NCBI GenBank assembly: GCA_900618795.1 | Contig: UYJD01000017.1 | Coordinates: 576,596-640,595 of the forward strand | DNA length: 64,000 nt | From: Cyanodermella asteris | Taxonomy: Eukaryota; Ascomycota; Lecanoromycetes; Ostropales; Stictidaceae | Reading direction: 5' to 3' | Part shown: in pieces, positions 12,233 through 21,986 of the stretch | Layout of the letters: every line of letters starts with the position of its first letter | Position numbering within the stretch: the stretch's first letter is position 1 | Notes under the pieces: model-generated | The model's database searches: none | What the model was told of the DNA's origin: nothing | What the model saw: the letters and a program-made list of their open reading frames with translations, nothing else | Position numbers and translations under genes: made by a program

Positions 12233-13432
12233 TCATGCCTTCCATCGCCTGAACTCTTCCCGCACTGCCATTTCCCACTCCTCGCTCAGATCCCCCGCCA
12301 CCTTATCATCCGTCGGCATCAATTGCATTCCAAACAACCCCACCGACCCCATTCCCCGATCCACGAACCAGAACAAATTCGGCATCCCACTCCACACCAA
12401 TGTCCCCTTTGCCTTCCCGTTCTTCCTGTCATCTTCCAGTAACAATCCTCCACCAAGCCCCCACGTCTTCGCAGTCTCCGGACTGGTTCCAATTCCCAGC
12501 GTATACTTGGCCCTGGGATCCGACGCAGCCGCCGTATACGTCTTCCGCGCCTGCTCGGTCAGCTGCGGCTTGAACATCTCGTCCAGCATCTCGGCACCGA
12601 GGAGGACGCCGGGGTTGAGTAGAGCGCGCAGGATCCGGACGTAATCCCCGACGGAGGAGACGAGGCTGGCGCCGCCATGTTCTTCGGGTGCTTCGGCGTA
12701 GAAGGCCGGGATCGTGCCTGGCTTCAATTCACCTGTGGAAACATCACGTTCCGCGACATCTGCTAGCTTGTCGACGACGTCGGGGCGGGACTTGAGATGT
12801 GAAGGGAAGACTGTGCTCTTCAGATCCAGCGGAGCGAAGATGTGGGTTTGGCAGTATTCTTGCAAGCTCGACCCAGAAGCGGCTACGACCATCAGGCCCG
12901 CGATATCGATGCTCGCACCATAGCCCCAGCTAGTACCCGGGTGGAAAGCCAGCGGCGCCAGGTACGTGTTCCGCACGGTGAAGTCTTGCGGCCGGTTTTG
13001 ATCTTTGAAGTACTTGTCAACCGCCGTATGCATGCCCCAGCCCGGATACGTGAAGCCAGCAGAATGCGTGAGGAGATGGCGTAGGGTCGGTGCCGGAGAT
13101 GGATCGACGAGGATCGGAAACTGGTTGTGGGTAAAGCCGGCGATGATTTTGATGTCCTTGAGTTCGGGAAGTACGTCGGAGATGGGTGCATCGAGGGAGA
13201 GGAGGCCGCGCTCGACAAGTTGCAGGGTGGCAATGGTGGTGACTAGCTTCGTACAGCTGGCGATGAACATGGTCGATGAGGTTGTTACTGGTTTGCCGAG
13301 AGGAGTCGTGCCGAAGTCGCGGGCGAGGTGGAATGTGCCGTCGGCATTAGTTGCGGCGACGGTCAGGCCTGGGATGCTCTTTGCAGAAAGGGCATCGTGT
13401 ACATTGGATTCAAATGTAGAAACTCGAGACAT
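12233..13432 (-). CDS. Serine beta-lactamase-like hydrolase (LovD/EstB type)
   Basis: Intronless 399-residue protein of the beta-lactamase/transpeptidase-like family, whose fungal members act as esterases or acyltransferases rather than on antibiotics. The SxxK catalytic motif is S59-C-T-K62 within MFIASCTKLVTT. The second catalytic tyrosine is probably Y171 in WGYGASIDIAGL. A WSG motif near residue 362 (LVWSGMPN) stands where the KTG/HTG triad normally lies. GGASLVSSVGDYVRILRALL matches the family's conserved helix. There is no signal peptide, so it is probably cytosolic. LovD acylates a polyketide in lovastatin synthesis, but no polyketide synthase is nearby, so the substrate is unknown. 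Confidence 0.88.
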   Translation of the reverse strand: MSRVSTFESNVHDALSAKSIPGLTVAATNADGTFHLARDFGTTPLGKPVTTSSTMFIASCTKLVTTIATLQLVERGLLSLDAPISDVLPELKDIKIIAGFTHNQFPILVDPSPAPTLRHLLTHSAGFTYPGWGMHTAVDKYFKDQNRPQDFTVRNTYLAPLAFHPGTSWGYGASIDIAGLMVVAASGSSLQEYCQTHIFAPLDLKSTVFPSHLKSRPDVVDKLADVAERDVSTGELKPGTIPAFYAEAPEEHGGASLVSSVGDYVRILRALLNPGVLLGAEMLDEMFKPQLTEQARKTYTAAASDPRAKYTLGIGTSPETAKTWGLGGGLLLEDDRKNGKAKGTLVWSGMPNLFWFVDRGMGSVGLFGMQLMPTDDKVAGDLSEEWEMAVREEFRRWKA

Positions 13433-14739
13433 GCCGTAATTGGGAACTTTATATCGCAGGTGTGATGAACGTGTGCAAGCTCGACACAGGTTGGATGAGG
13501 ATATGAATTCGCTTGAGATCGCAGTCCACCTCTACAAAAAGGACCAGATTCGATTCTTAAATACATCGCAGACTTGTGATAAAAAAAAAAGCGTAGCAGG
13601 ATCGAGTCTCTTGGTCTATTTGTCAGGAAGCTTGAGGAACGTAATTTGATATCAGACCTTCTGCGAGGCATTACGCGATACACATGGTTGCGACTTTGCG
13701 GCTCGTGCGGCGTGTGCGGTATCGTCTGCTGCACAAGGATCATAGCATGTGGACGTCAGGGCTTTGCCCATTGTCGGCATCGTCAAGAAGCATTGTTTTT
13801 GACGGAGTCGTTCCAATTGCGATGTGAAGCTTTCCAGACTGAAAGAGGCAAAAATCAAAAGCATGTCAGCGTGCTCGGAGATCAAAGCTGACGTCGGTAG
13901 ACAAGCTCGGAGAAGAGCTCGGACCATGAGTAATAACTCAACGCGTCAAGCTGGCTGACATAAGTCTTGCCCATGTCCTCTTCAGCTTATCTGCCTTCTT
14001 ATCTCTGAAAACACTCTTGCAGGTATAGCATTGTGCAGGGGAATATGCTCCGATGTGACCGTCCAATGCTACGTTCATAAGCGCGGTTCTCACAGTGCCC
14101 CTCGTGACGACGCTTGTCAAATGTTTGCAGTGGATATCATCAATTATCACTCTATGCATCTCCACCATCGCGGAGATTCTTTCCCAACGGAGTCTCGAGG
14201 CATGTTCAATATTTATACGGCTCCTCGCATTTCGACGCGATCCGTCATGTTGACCAGGCTGTTTCCAGACTTGACGGAGGACGCAGTTTTTCAAGTGCAG
14301 CCCAGGTAATGAGTATCCCTCAGGCTTGTGGCTTCTGTCTTGTACGACAAGGATTCATCTTTTTGCAGCTGACGATGGCACTTGAATATGCAGGTTGTTC
14401 ATCATGATCTTTTCGTTCCCACTCTGCTCTTCACCTGTGTTTCGTGACTTCGGCGTCTTCTCCATGATGTCTCCAGCTTCACTTCATCGATGACCCCTTA
14501 CGCCTGCTTCGATACGTCTTCTCAAGTTTAGTGGCACCTGTCTTGAGAGCACCTCGGAAGGGGGACCTCAAGACGTTGCTTCTATGTGTGATCGGCTGCC
14601 CTGTCCTCTCGCTGATGCGCTGATGCGCTGATGCGTTAGGCAAGGTCGTCCACAACCTCAATATAACGTTCGATGCGCTGCCAAAGTGCACGGGTTCGAG
14701 AACCACGCTGACGAAGACGCATGGAGAGAAGACCGCTCG
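13433..14739. other. Intergenic with short tandem repeat
   Basis: No gene recognised. Three perfect copies of the 8-mer CTGATGCG occur in tandem at 14612-14635. The part next to 13433 should hold the hydrolase promoter. Confidence 0.45.
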
Positions 14740-15218
14740 CAATTGCTTTCAACGACTACGAACTACCTTTGTGGTTCGAAACTCGAGATATGTACGACTG
14801 ACTGGCTATGCCCGCATCACAGAGACGAATTTCCGTATTTCAAAGTCCAAGCCAGCTGGCGCCCGAACCTGATATAGAGGATCAACTCCAGGATGAGGCC
14901 TCAAACTGACTACGAAGAAGGTGTTAAACGGGTCAAGAACTTGTTGGCATTCGCTTTGGGTGATTGTGTCTGCTCTTCGGATCCCAACAGCTCGTGGTCA
15001 TGGTCACCAGGCTCAACAAAGACTGCATACGGCTCCATTTCGGGATGCGTCATCGGGTCCCGCTCGATAAAGAGCTTGTTTCAAGTCCCGAACTGTGGCG
15101 TCAGGAACTCGAGCGATACACACAGCCGGCTGCGCCTGGGCCGCAACGCGAATATCCACGGATGTATTGCAAGATCTCTAAGGATGAATGGCTCCAGGAG
15201 CCGAAGAAGCAGGACTGA
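14740..15218 (+). pseudogene. Decayed unidentified fungal gene
   Basis: Three protein-like segments lie in order on the plus strand but in different frames. The first reads NDYELPLWFETRDMYD (about 14751). The second reads DEFPYFKVQASWRPNL, is broken by a TAG at 14875-14877, and resumes as TDYEEGVKRVKNLLAFALGD. The third, from about 14964, reads VTRLNKDCIRLHFGMRHRVP and ends at the stop at 15216. Consistent codon-like text and order suggest one ancestral gene. I do not recognise the family. Undetected introns could explain one change but not the internal stop. Confidence 0.45.
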
Positions 15219-15374
15219 AAAAACGGCACCTTGAGCTTCATACTGACGACGTTCGATATCGTTGGCGATTCCGACGAATGACAGAAGAGTGGCGGCGTTT
15301 GCACGATAGAAAGCCATTGTAGCACCACGACCCAGGGAAACATAAAGCGAGCAGATATTAAAATCCAAAGCGTA

Positions 15375-17774
15375 TTAAAGCTCCTTTGCCGCCGCTTTTG
15401 CGGACTTTGTCCTCTTGGTCAGCTTCTGCGCCATGATGCCATCCAACTCACTCAAATCTAAAGGCTTTTCCCTATTGCACCAGACGACGATATCGCCTCG
15501 TCTCCGCCAATCATCATGCCACCACGTATTCCAACCTCTCCAGCATTGCACGTAGTTCGTGCCCTCCAGCACTTTACCTAGCAAATCCTCCTTTTCAGCA
15601 AAGAAGACCAGATATTCTGGCCAAACCTTCCGTCCCGGCTTCCCATCCCACGCAACTTCGTTTCCTTTGCCATGGGTGCCAAATCCCTCATTAGGAGTGC
15701 CCCAGTTCCAGCCGTACTTCTTCAATTGTTTCGGCTCTCCTAGCGTACGCTTGAGAAATGGGACGGGGTCGTCATAGAATTGGTCTGCTTCGTCGCGGTA
15801 GACTGCTCTCTGGGCAACGGTGAAGCCGAGTGGTGGCTCGCAGCCAAGTGCCCAGGCTTTGATGCTGGGATGAACGAGATGAGAGCGCCACGGTGTACTG
15901 TGGCAGGGCATGAGGAAGCCGACGGTCATGGAGTTGTCGGCTGCTGGAAGACCAGTTACGGCGGGAGGTTGATTGAAATAGTGAGCTTCGTGCTCGTGTC
16001 GAAGGTAGTCAAGTACATCAATGGGTGCTCTCTGATGGAACGTGCACATGACTATGGCAGCAAGAACGTTGATGAAGAGGATACTGGTCGCAACTGCGAA
16101 GCGAATGGTCGTTTTGCGGGTCATGCGAGAGAAGAGGTTGTTGGTGAAGAGCGGCCGGAACCACTCAGCGGCGGGTCCTGCCGCAAGGATATGTAGCATG
16201 GGAATTAGCGGGTAGACAAATCGTGTCTCCTTGTGGCCGATACACGAGAAGATGAATGGTACAAATATGGCGATGGCCGAGAATTCACACTTGATGATTG
16301 ACTGGAAGTCATCTTCGAAGTCGGGTGCGTCGACGAGGTAGTAACGAATCTGGGCGAAGGCGAACAGCGTGAAAGCGCCGAGTATGATGGGCAGACCTTG
16401 GGTGAAATAGTAGAATGGATCTCTTGTGCCGTAGAAAGAGGAGATGCCTTCAGCGACATTGATTTTGAGAAATTTGACCGCGGGAAGTGACCACTCTCCG
16501 TAATACTGCTTGTCGAGGATTACTGACAGCGCGAGGACTGCCGATCCACAGAGTACTGATTCCCGAACCAGAACGAGATGGGCGTGATTGAGCTCACGTA
16601 GGTGGGGCCTGACTCTCGGAATCGAGAAGTTGAAATTCCATCGCTGGACGGTGAAGAGATGATGCCAAGTTGTTTTGTAATCGAAGAACTCGAAACTGAC
16701 AAGCGCGATCCAGGTGAGAGCATTGGTGATGCGTAGGACGCAACTGATTGCGGCTAGTATCAGGCACAATCGTAATCTGTTGAGGTCATATGCCCGCACA
16801 TGCTTGCTTACGAAGTTCTTGACCTTTTTCGTTGACTCTTCCAGTCTGGTGGATATCCAGCTGCTGGAAAGATTTCCGCCATCAGCGTTTTCATGTCCAC
16901 TTTCATGCTCCAATTCAGTCTCCTGGTCTGGATCCTCGGGCGCAGAAGTAAACCACAAGTACAAGGCAGCGGCGTTCAATGACAATTCAGTACAATTTGC
17001 AAACGTCCTGGTGACGACAAAGAAGTGAAAAGGGTTCGCTATGGTGAGAATGAGCTGCAAGGGTCAGTTTACAACAGCAGAGAGAGAGAAACAAGGAATA
17101 CAGACAGAGAACCAATGGCCGAGCTCGCCATCGCCATAAGCCAGCTCGCCAAGTTTCCAGGTATAGTAGTCACCGATCGCAGCAATGCAGGCTTGCAAAG
17201 TCTTGGGAGCCGCGATAAGTAACTCTGCTCTCCACGAGGAGTTCAACTGCAGAAAGGCGGCGAGTTTGTCCGCGAGCCAGTAGAGACCGCCGAACATGAA
17301 AGGAGGAATAGTTGATCGCATGTGATGTCTCCATTCCTATAGGATCTCAGCATCGATATCACAGATGCTGAATATAGTCTCCTACCCAAGTGATCCATGC
17401 GCCGCTACCAGGCCCAAAGGCTATATCCCAAGCCGGCTCGAGAGCCTGAAAGTGTTCGTCTGTGTGCTTCAGTACCCAAGTGATCCCTCTCTTGCAACAT
17501 ATAGTGGCAGCATACCGGCCTGGAAGACAGTGCGAACAAGCGAGGCATTCAAGATGCGGAAGGCGATCAGCCACCAAAAGACTTGAGCTGCATAGTCGCT
17601 TTCATTGGATTCGTGTCCGGACGCGTCGCGTTGCGCCTGCAAGGTTGCCTTGAAATGGTCGCGATCATCATCTTTTGGATCGACGGTGGAAGCCACCTTG
17701 GTAGCAGCACTGTCGTCGGAAAAGATGTCGTCGCCTTCAGTCACAGCATGGTTCGCCGCATCGATTGAGGACAT
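15375..17774 (-). CDS. GPI10: GPI mannosyltransferase 3 (Gpi10/PIG-B)
   Basis: ER membrane glycosyltransferase (GT22 family) that adds the third mannose to the GPI-anchor precursor using dolichol-phosphate-mannose. Four exons, 17516-17774, 17386-17459, 17106-17336 and 15375-17054, encode 747 residues; introns are 56, 49 and 51 bp. The first ATG in the open frame is at 17774. The hallmark lumenal loop motif reads FQADEHFQALEPAWDIAFG across the first splice junction (HPDE-like, with ADEH). EWRHH followed by RSTIPP and later NPFHFFVVTRTFANC are also family motifs. Many transmembrane helices follow, then KETRFVYPLIPMLHILAA. The lumenal C-terminal part has HSTPWRSHLVHP and LGCEPPL. The third intron has a GTCTGT donor, the least certain junction. 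A 12-bp stretch spanning the exon 2 donor is repeated inside intron 1. Confidence 0.94.
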
Positions 17775-18477
17775 TTGCGATGAAACGCAGCAGGGTCGAG
17801 TGGGCAGGGGAGCAGCGAAAGTTGACGTCGATGCTGAGCTGCAGATGTGTACGACGCGTCTTGGCGGGCGGAATAGCGAGTCTCGCCGGTCGAGCAACGC
17901 GTAACGGTTGGACGCCGGATGGAGGTTAGCGGACAGGACTGCTATTCCGCCGCTTTGCGAGGCTTGGCGGGGGCGGGGTGGGAAAAACAGGTTCGGCAGG
18001 CGCGATCCAGACTGGCGGGATGCCCCGCGTGACCTGGTTTCATCGCTCTTTCCCGCACAAACAGCAGCAGCATCATCCTGACTCGGCGGGGCAACAGAAG
18101 ACGGCTCTTCCAGGGCTTCCTCGAATAGCCGCTCTCGCCGCAGTCGCACGCGGCCAGTCAGCGTGCAGCCATTGATGCTGAGGCTCTCTGGGGTCACAGC
18201 TCGCGGATACACCTGTACTTAGAGGCTTAGTGCTGCGAACAGAAATCAACCCTCTGTCTTTGCTCCCAAGAGATGCCGAATCTGACCAGGCCTTCTTTCT
18301 TCCGCCTTATAACCCACCGGCGGCCGTTTTTTTTGGCTGTTTGGCTTCCACTTTCTCCCACAAATTCATCCGGCCAATCTGCATCGCACTGAACGCGTTG
18401 ACAGAACACGCTAGACACGTGCTGCATCTAATCTGATAACTCATCTCGCTAGATCTTGCTCCATCTTGTAGCCCAAC
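17775..18477. promoter_or_regulatory. Divergent promoter GPI10 / CAR2
   Basis: About 700 bp lie between divergent start codons. An open minus-strand frame continues upstream of the GPI10 ATG to 18212 but has no further ATG, so it is probably leader sequence. A pyrimidine-rich stretch and a T run near 18327 precede the aminotransferase gene. Confidence 0.5.
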
Positions 18478-20090
18478 ATGGCCCCTGGACTTACCACAAA
18501 TGGCAATGCCAACGGCCACACCACCATTTCTTCCCCGCTGAAAGCTACAGCCCCGGCTTTCAATCCGACTGGCACTCCAAATCCCTCAGCCTACCATGCA
18601 TCCACCACCGAAGAGGCTCTGCACGACGAGCATGAGTATGCGGCACATAACTACCACCCGCTTCCCATTGTCTTTGCTCGTGCCCAGGGATGCCAGGTCT
18701 GGGATCCCGAAGGTCGGGAATACCTCGACTTTGTAAGCAGCTAGACTTCAATGTGAGCGATTTTGTTGCTGACAACAGCTAGCTCTCCGCCTACAGTGCT
18801 GTCAACCAGGGACACTGCCACCCAGAGCTTGTCAAGGCCTTGACAGAGCAGGCTTCGAGGCTGACACTTAGCTCGCGAGCATTTTACAACGATGTCTTCC
18901 CCAGATTTGCCAAGTTTGTTACCCAGTACTTTGGGTTTGACATGGTGCTGCCCATGAACACAGGCGCCGAAGCTGTGGAAACCGCGGTGAAGATTGCCAG
19001 AAAATGGGCCTACAAGGTCAAGGGCGTGCCTCAGAACGAAGCACTGGTCATGAGCGTGACCGAGAACTTTCACGGCAGAACGGTGTGTACAGAGTTGAGA
19101 TCCAAACAGTTTCCCTGAGCGTGCTAACTCGAGAAGTTTGCGGCCATTTCCATGTCAACAGACCCCGAGTCTCGTGACAACTACGGTCCTTACTTGCCCA
19201 ACATTGGCTCCAGCTGTCCTGCCACCAAGAAGCCCCTCCACTACAACGACATCTCGGCTCTCGAGGAGGCCCTCAAGGCTCACGGCGACAAGCTTGCAGC
19301 ATTCCTGGTTGAGCCAATCCAGGGCGAGGCTGGAATTGTCGTTCCTGATCAAAGCTACCTTGTCAAGGCACGCGAGCTTTGCACCAAGTACAATGTACTT
19401 TTGATTTGTGACGAGATTCAGACTGGTATTGCACGCACGGGCAAGCTCTTGTGCCATGAGCATGCAGGTATCAAGCCTGACCTTGTTCTTCTCGGCAAGG
19501 CCATTTCTGGTGGCATGTACCCGGTATCCGCCGTTCTCGGCAGTCGGGAAGTCATGCTCACAGTTGAGCCCGGTACCCACGGTAGCACATACGGAGGCAA
19601 CCCCCTGGGATGCGCCGTTGCGATCCGAGCGCTCGAAGTCGTGCGTGACGAGAATCTGGTGCAGAATGCTGACGACCTGGGCAAGAAATTTCGTCAGGGT
19701 CTGCTGGACTTGAAGAGCCCGATGATTACTGCTGTCCGAGGCATGGGCCTGTTGAATGCCATTGTGATTGACGAGAGCAAGACAAACGGCCACAGCGCCT
19801 GGGATCTGTGTATGCTCATGAAGACGAAGGGATTGCTGGTGGGTCGCGCTCTCAAAATCGCACACGTCAAAGATAGAATACAAAGTACTAACCATGATCA
19901 AAAGGCTAAACCGACTCACGAGAACATAATCCGACTTGCTCCACCATTGGTCATTACTGAGGCGCAGATTGCGAGGGCTCTAAATATTATCAAGGAGTCG
20001 ATGGTGGAGTTGCCGACACTGAAGGGTAAGAAGGAGGATGAGGTCATTCCTGCTGAAGAGAAGGGTGTCTCGGTCAAGATCGAGAACTGA
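18478..20090 (+). CDS. CAR2: Ornithine aminotransferase
   Basis: PLP-dependent class-III transaminase that converts ornithine and 2-oxoglutarate to glutamate semialdehyde and glutamate, in cytosolic arginine catabolism. Four exons, 18478-18732, 18783-19082, 19137-19838 and 19905-20090, encode 480 residues, close to the family length with an extended N-terminus. All introns are GT-AG, with branch sites GCTAAC before 19136 and ACTAAC before 19904. Family motifs include [43 protein letters not shown] and [13 protein letters not shown] with Asp277. The PLP lysine is K306 in [18 protein letters not shown]. The first 60 residues are low-complexity Ala, Thr and Pro with no clear targeting signal. 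The gene is complete. Confidence 0.95.
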
Positions 20091-20097
20091 AATGTGA

Positions 20098-20434
20098 CGT
20101 CTTCGAACACCAGCTGAGGACAATCGCGAGTTCTATCGGGCAAAGTTTCCACCGATGGAAACTTGGGGCAAAGTCGCAGCCAGTCAGCAACCACTGAATG
20201 CCGCTTGCGATGCAGCTGTCGTCGCCTATCAGGTAATATACGCGCGGAAGGTCCAGATGAGGCGACAAACAACGCCGACGATTTGACCGGCATCTTGTGC
20301 CAGAGTACCCCTCGCCAAGCGAGTACGATATCTGGAAGAGGTAATTTGAAGTGGAAATTGAATATTCATGTCGGCCGTTGGAAAGGCTTCCGAAAGACTT
20401 CACGGACCTCCTCGTCAGAAGGCTCTCAAAATGA
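20098..20434 (+). pseudogene. Possible coding relic, unidentified
   Basis: Just after the aminotransferase stop, a frame reads EFYRAKFPPMETWGKVA to a possible GTAATA donor at 20233. A second segment from 20288 reads HLVPEYPSPSEYDIWKR, meets a TAA, and continues as RLPKDFTDLLVRRLSK. The text looks protein-like but no start codon or family was recognised. It may be chance or a decayed gene. Confidence 0.28.
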
Positions 20435-21552
20435 TTGGAGATGCCAATATCATTTCATCGACAGTTTATTCTTCCGTTTTGGTTCAGTGCTTGTAGCGAT
20501 CTTCATACCAGTTTGCTTTGGCCGAGATATTGTTTGGGTTTCTCTACTTCAGTGGCATGGTTCGTCAGTAATCGCCAGTAAAGTTCGTGGCGAGACCGAG
20601 AGAACCATTCCCGCGTCTCTGTGGTGCAAGGTTCGGCACGGTCACCAAGATGCGATCAGCATAAAGTCTAGAAATGCTTTGGGTAAACATATCCCGTATC
20701 ATCAGCCTCGAGCCTGATCTGTGGTTCATACTACGCAATGCGGGTATGATATCGAAGTTGTAATGGTCGTGAGAACAAGCCGTGATGTCGGCGAACAACA
20801 TCTGATCGCGTTTCCATATCTGCAAGAAAGAGGGGTTTCAGCGGCTGCCAAACGAAGGGCGGAGGACTCGAGGCAGTAAGACGCACGGGCCATCAGAAGC
20901 TCTCTGTCAGCACTAGGTGCATTTTGCAAGAAGGAACGATGAAGATACAACGAGGTGCAACCTCATGTGAGAAAGCTCCCATGCTCTGTGATGCCTCCTC
21001 AAACTGCAGGCAGATACACTGCTGAGACTCTATAGACGAGACTGACGACGCGGGATTCGTGACATGGCGGTAAAATCGACAACTGGTCGATTCGGTCAAT
21101 GACCATTTTCTTGAATGTTGGTGGCCCCCCATCTTTTCGTCAGCTTCTCAGCCTGTGCGCACAGTGCGCGTGCTGTATATGGCATTTTGCAAGTATGTTG
21201 ATTAATGTATGATCGCTTCCTAGGCACGAGACACTACCTAATAGTTGAGGGTTCTATTAGCTCCTTGCCCGCATACTGAGAGCTGTGATACGGCGAAGCT
21301 AGGTATGCGCCACGACTTTTGCTATTGCGCTATTGGCCGTCGCAAGTGATCCGCATCCGCCTTTACGCCAACATTGGTTTTTTGCCTCATCGTACGGGTA
21401 GTCAACATTCGTCTTGCTGCTCACCTTCCGTCTTGCTGCTCACCTTTGTCACGCCTTCCCAGCCATGCATATACATATAAAAGAGACTATCGCCAGTTCC
21501 TGGAGGACGGTTGGATTCCTTCCACCTGCACGTCTCTTTCCTCCTGAACACA
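20435..21552. other. Intergenic; promoter of peptide gene 1
   Basis: No further gene recognised. An 18-bp sequence starting CGTCTTGCTG is tandemly duplicated at 21410-21427 and 21429-21446, about 110 bp before the ATG of the first small peptide gene. Confidence 0.45.
21410..21446 (+). repeat. 18-bp tandem duplication in promoter
   Basis: Two identical 18-bp copies (CGTCTTGCTGCTCACCTT) are separated by one base. They lie 107 bp upstream of the peptide gene 1 ATG and could be a duplicated regulatory element or a replication-slippage product. Confidence 0.8.
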
Positions 21553-21854
21553 ATGGTGACACAAGAACTTGACTCGGCTTCGATCATAGCCCTCACAAGT
21601 GTTGTTGTGGCTCTGCCACCTATGGTGCTCGCTATGCATCACCTTCTTCGGAGCCGGCGCCGCAAGCCTTGCGGTCATCGAGGTAGGACCCCCCCTTCAT
21701 TTTCAAGCTCTATCGCATGTATTGATCATTTCCAGATACAGACATGGAGGCTAATCGCCCCGACCCGTCTCCTATCACACCCGCAGCCGTGTCGAGAGTG
21801 AGTCTGCAGGCTGTCAGACGCGTCAGGTCGGATCCGGGCTTGACGGAGCGCTGA
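21553..21854 (+). CDS. Small membrane-helix peptide, paralogue 1
   Basis: Two exons, 21553-21682 and 21736-21854, encode 82 residues; the 53-bp intron is GTAGGA...TTTCCAG in phase 1. An N-terminal hydrophobic segment at about 9-31 (SASIIALTSVVVALPPMVLA, then HHLL) is followed by an Arg/Lys-rich stretch, consistent with a single membrane helix or anchor with a cytosolic basic flank. The C-terminal half is polar and ends RRVRSDPGLTER. It is paralogous to the 90-residue product at 25750-26065: same helix pattern, same intron phase after an Arg codon followed by Asp, same RRVRSxPxL tail. The gene converges on the Clr5-ankyrin gene 133 bp away. I do not recognise a named family and assign no function. 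Confidence 0.62.
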
Positions 21855-21986
21855 AGAGCGTTATGAATCACACCAACTTCATCGGCACGGCTCGAGAAAG
21901 GAGGGTATACAAGGCCAGGACTGGTGTTTGTGAGCGGGTAATTTCGCTGATTATGGAACGAGTTGTACGACATCAATTATCTATCG

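Noticed and set aside
14612-14635. CTGATGCG triplet as a CRISPR-like array
   Set aside because: Only three adjacent 8-mers without spacers; a simple tandem repeat in a eukaryote.
14688-14710. tRNA T-arm-like GGTTCGAGAACC
   Set aside because: The flanking stem does not pair and no A box or acceptor stem is present.
18213-18477. Extending GPI10 upstream to 18212
   Set aside because: The frame is open but the only codon near 18212 is GTG; the first ATG is at 17774 and the downstream N-terminus has family length.
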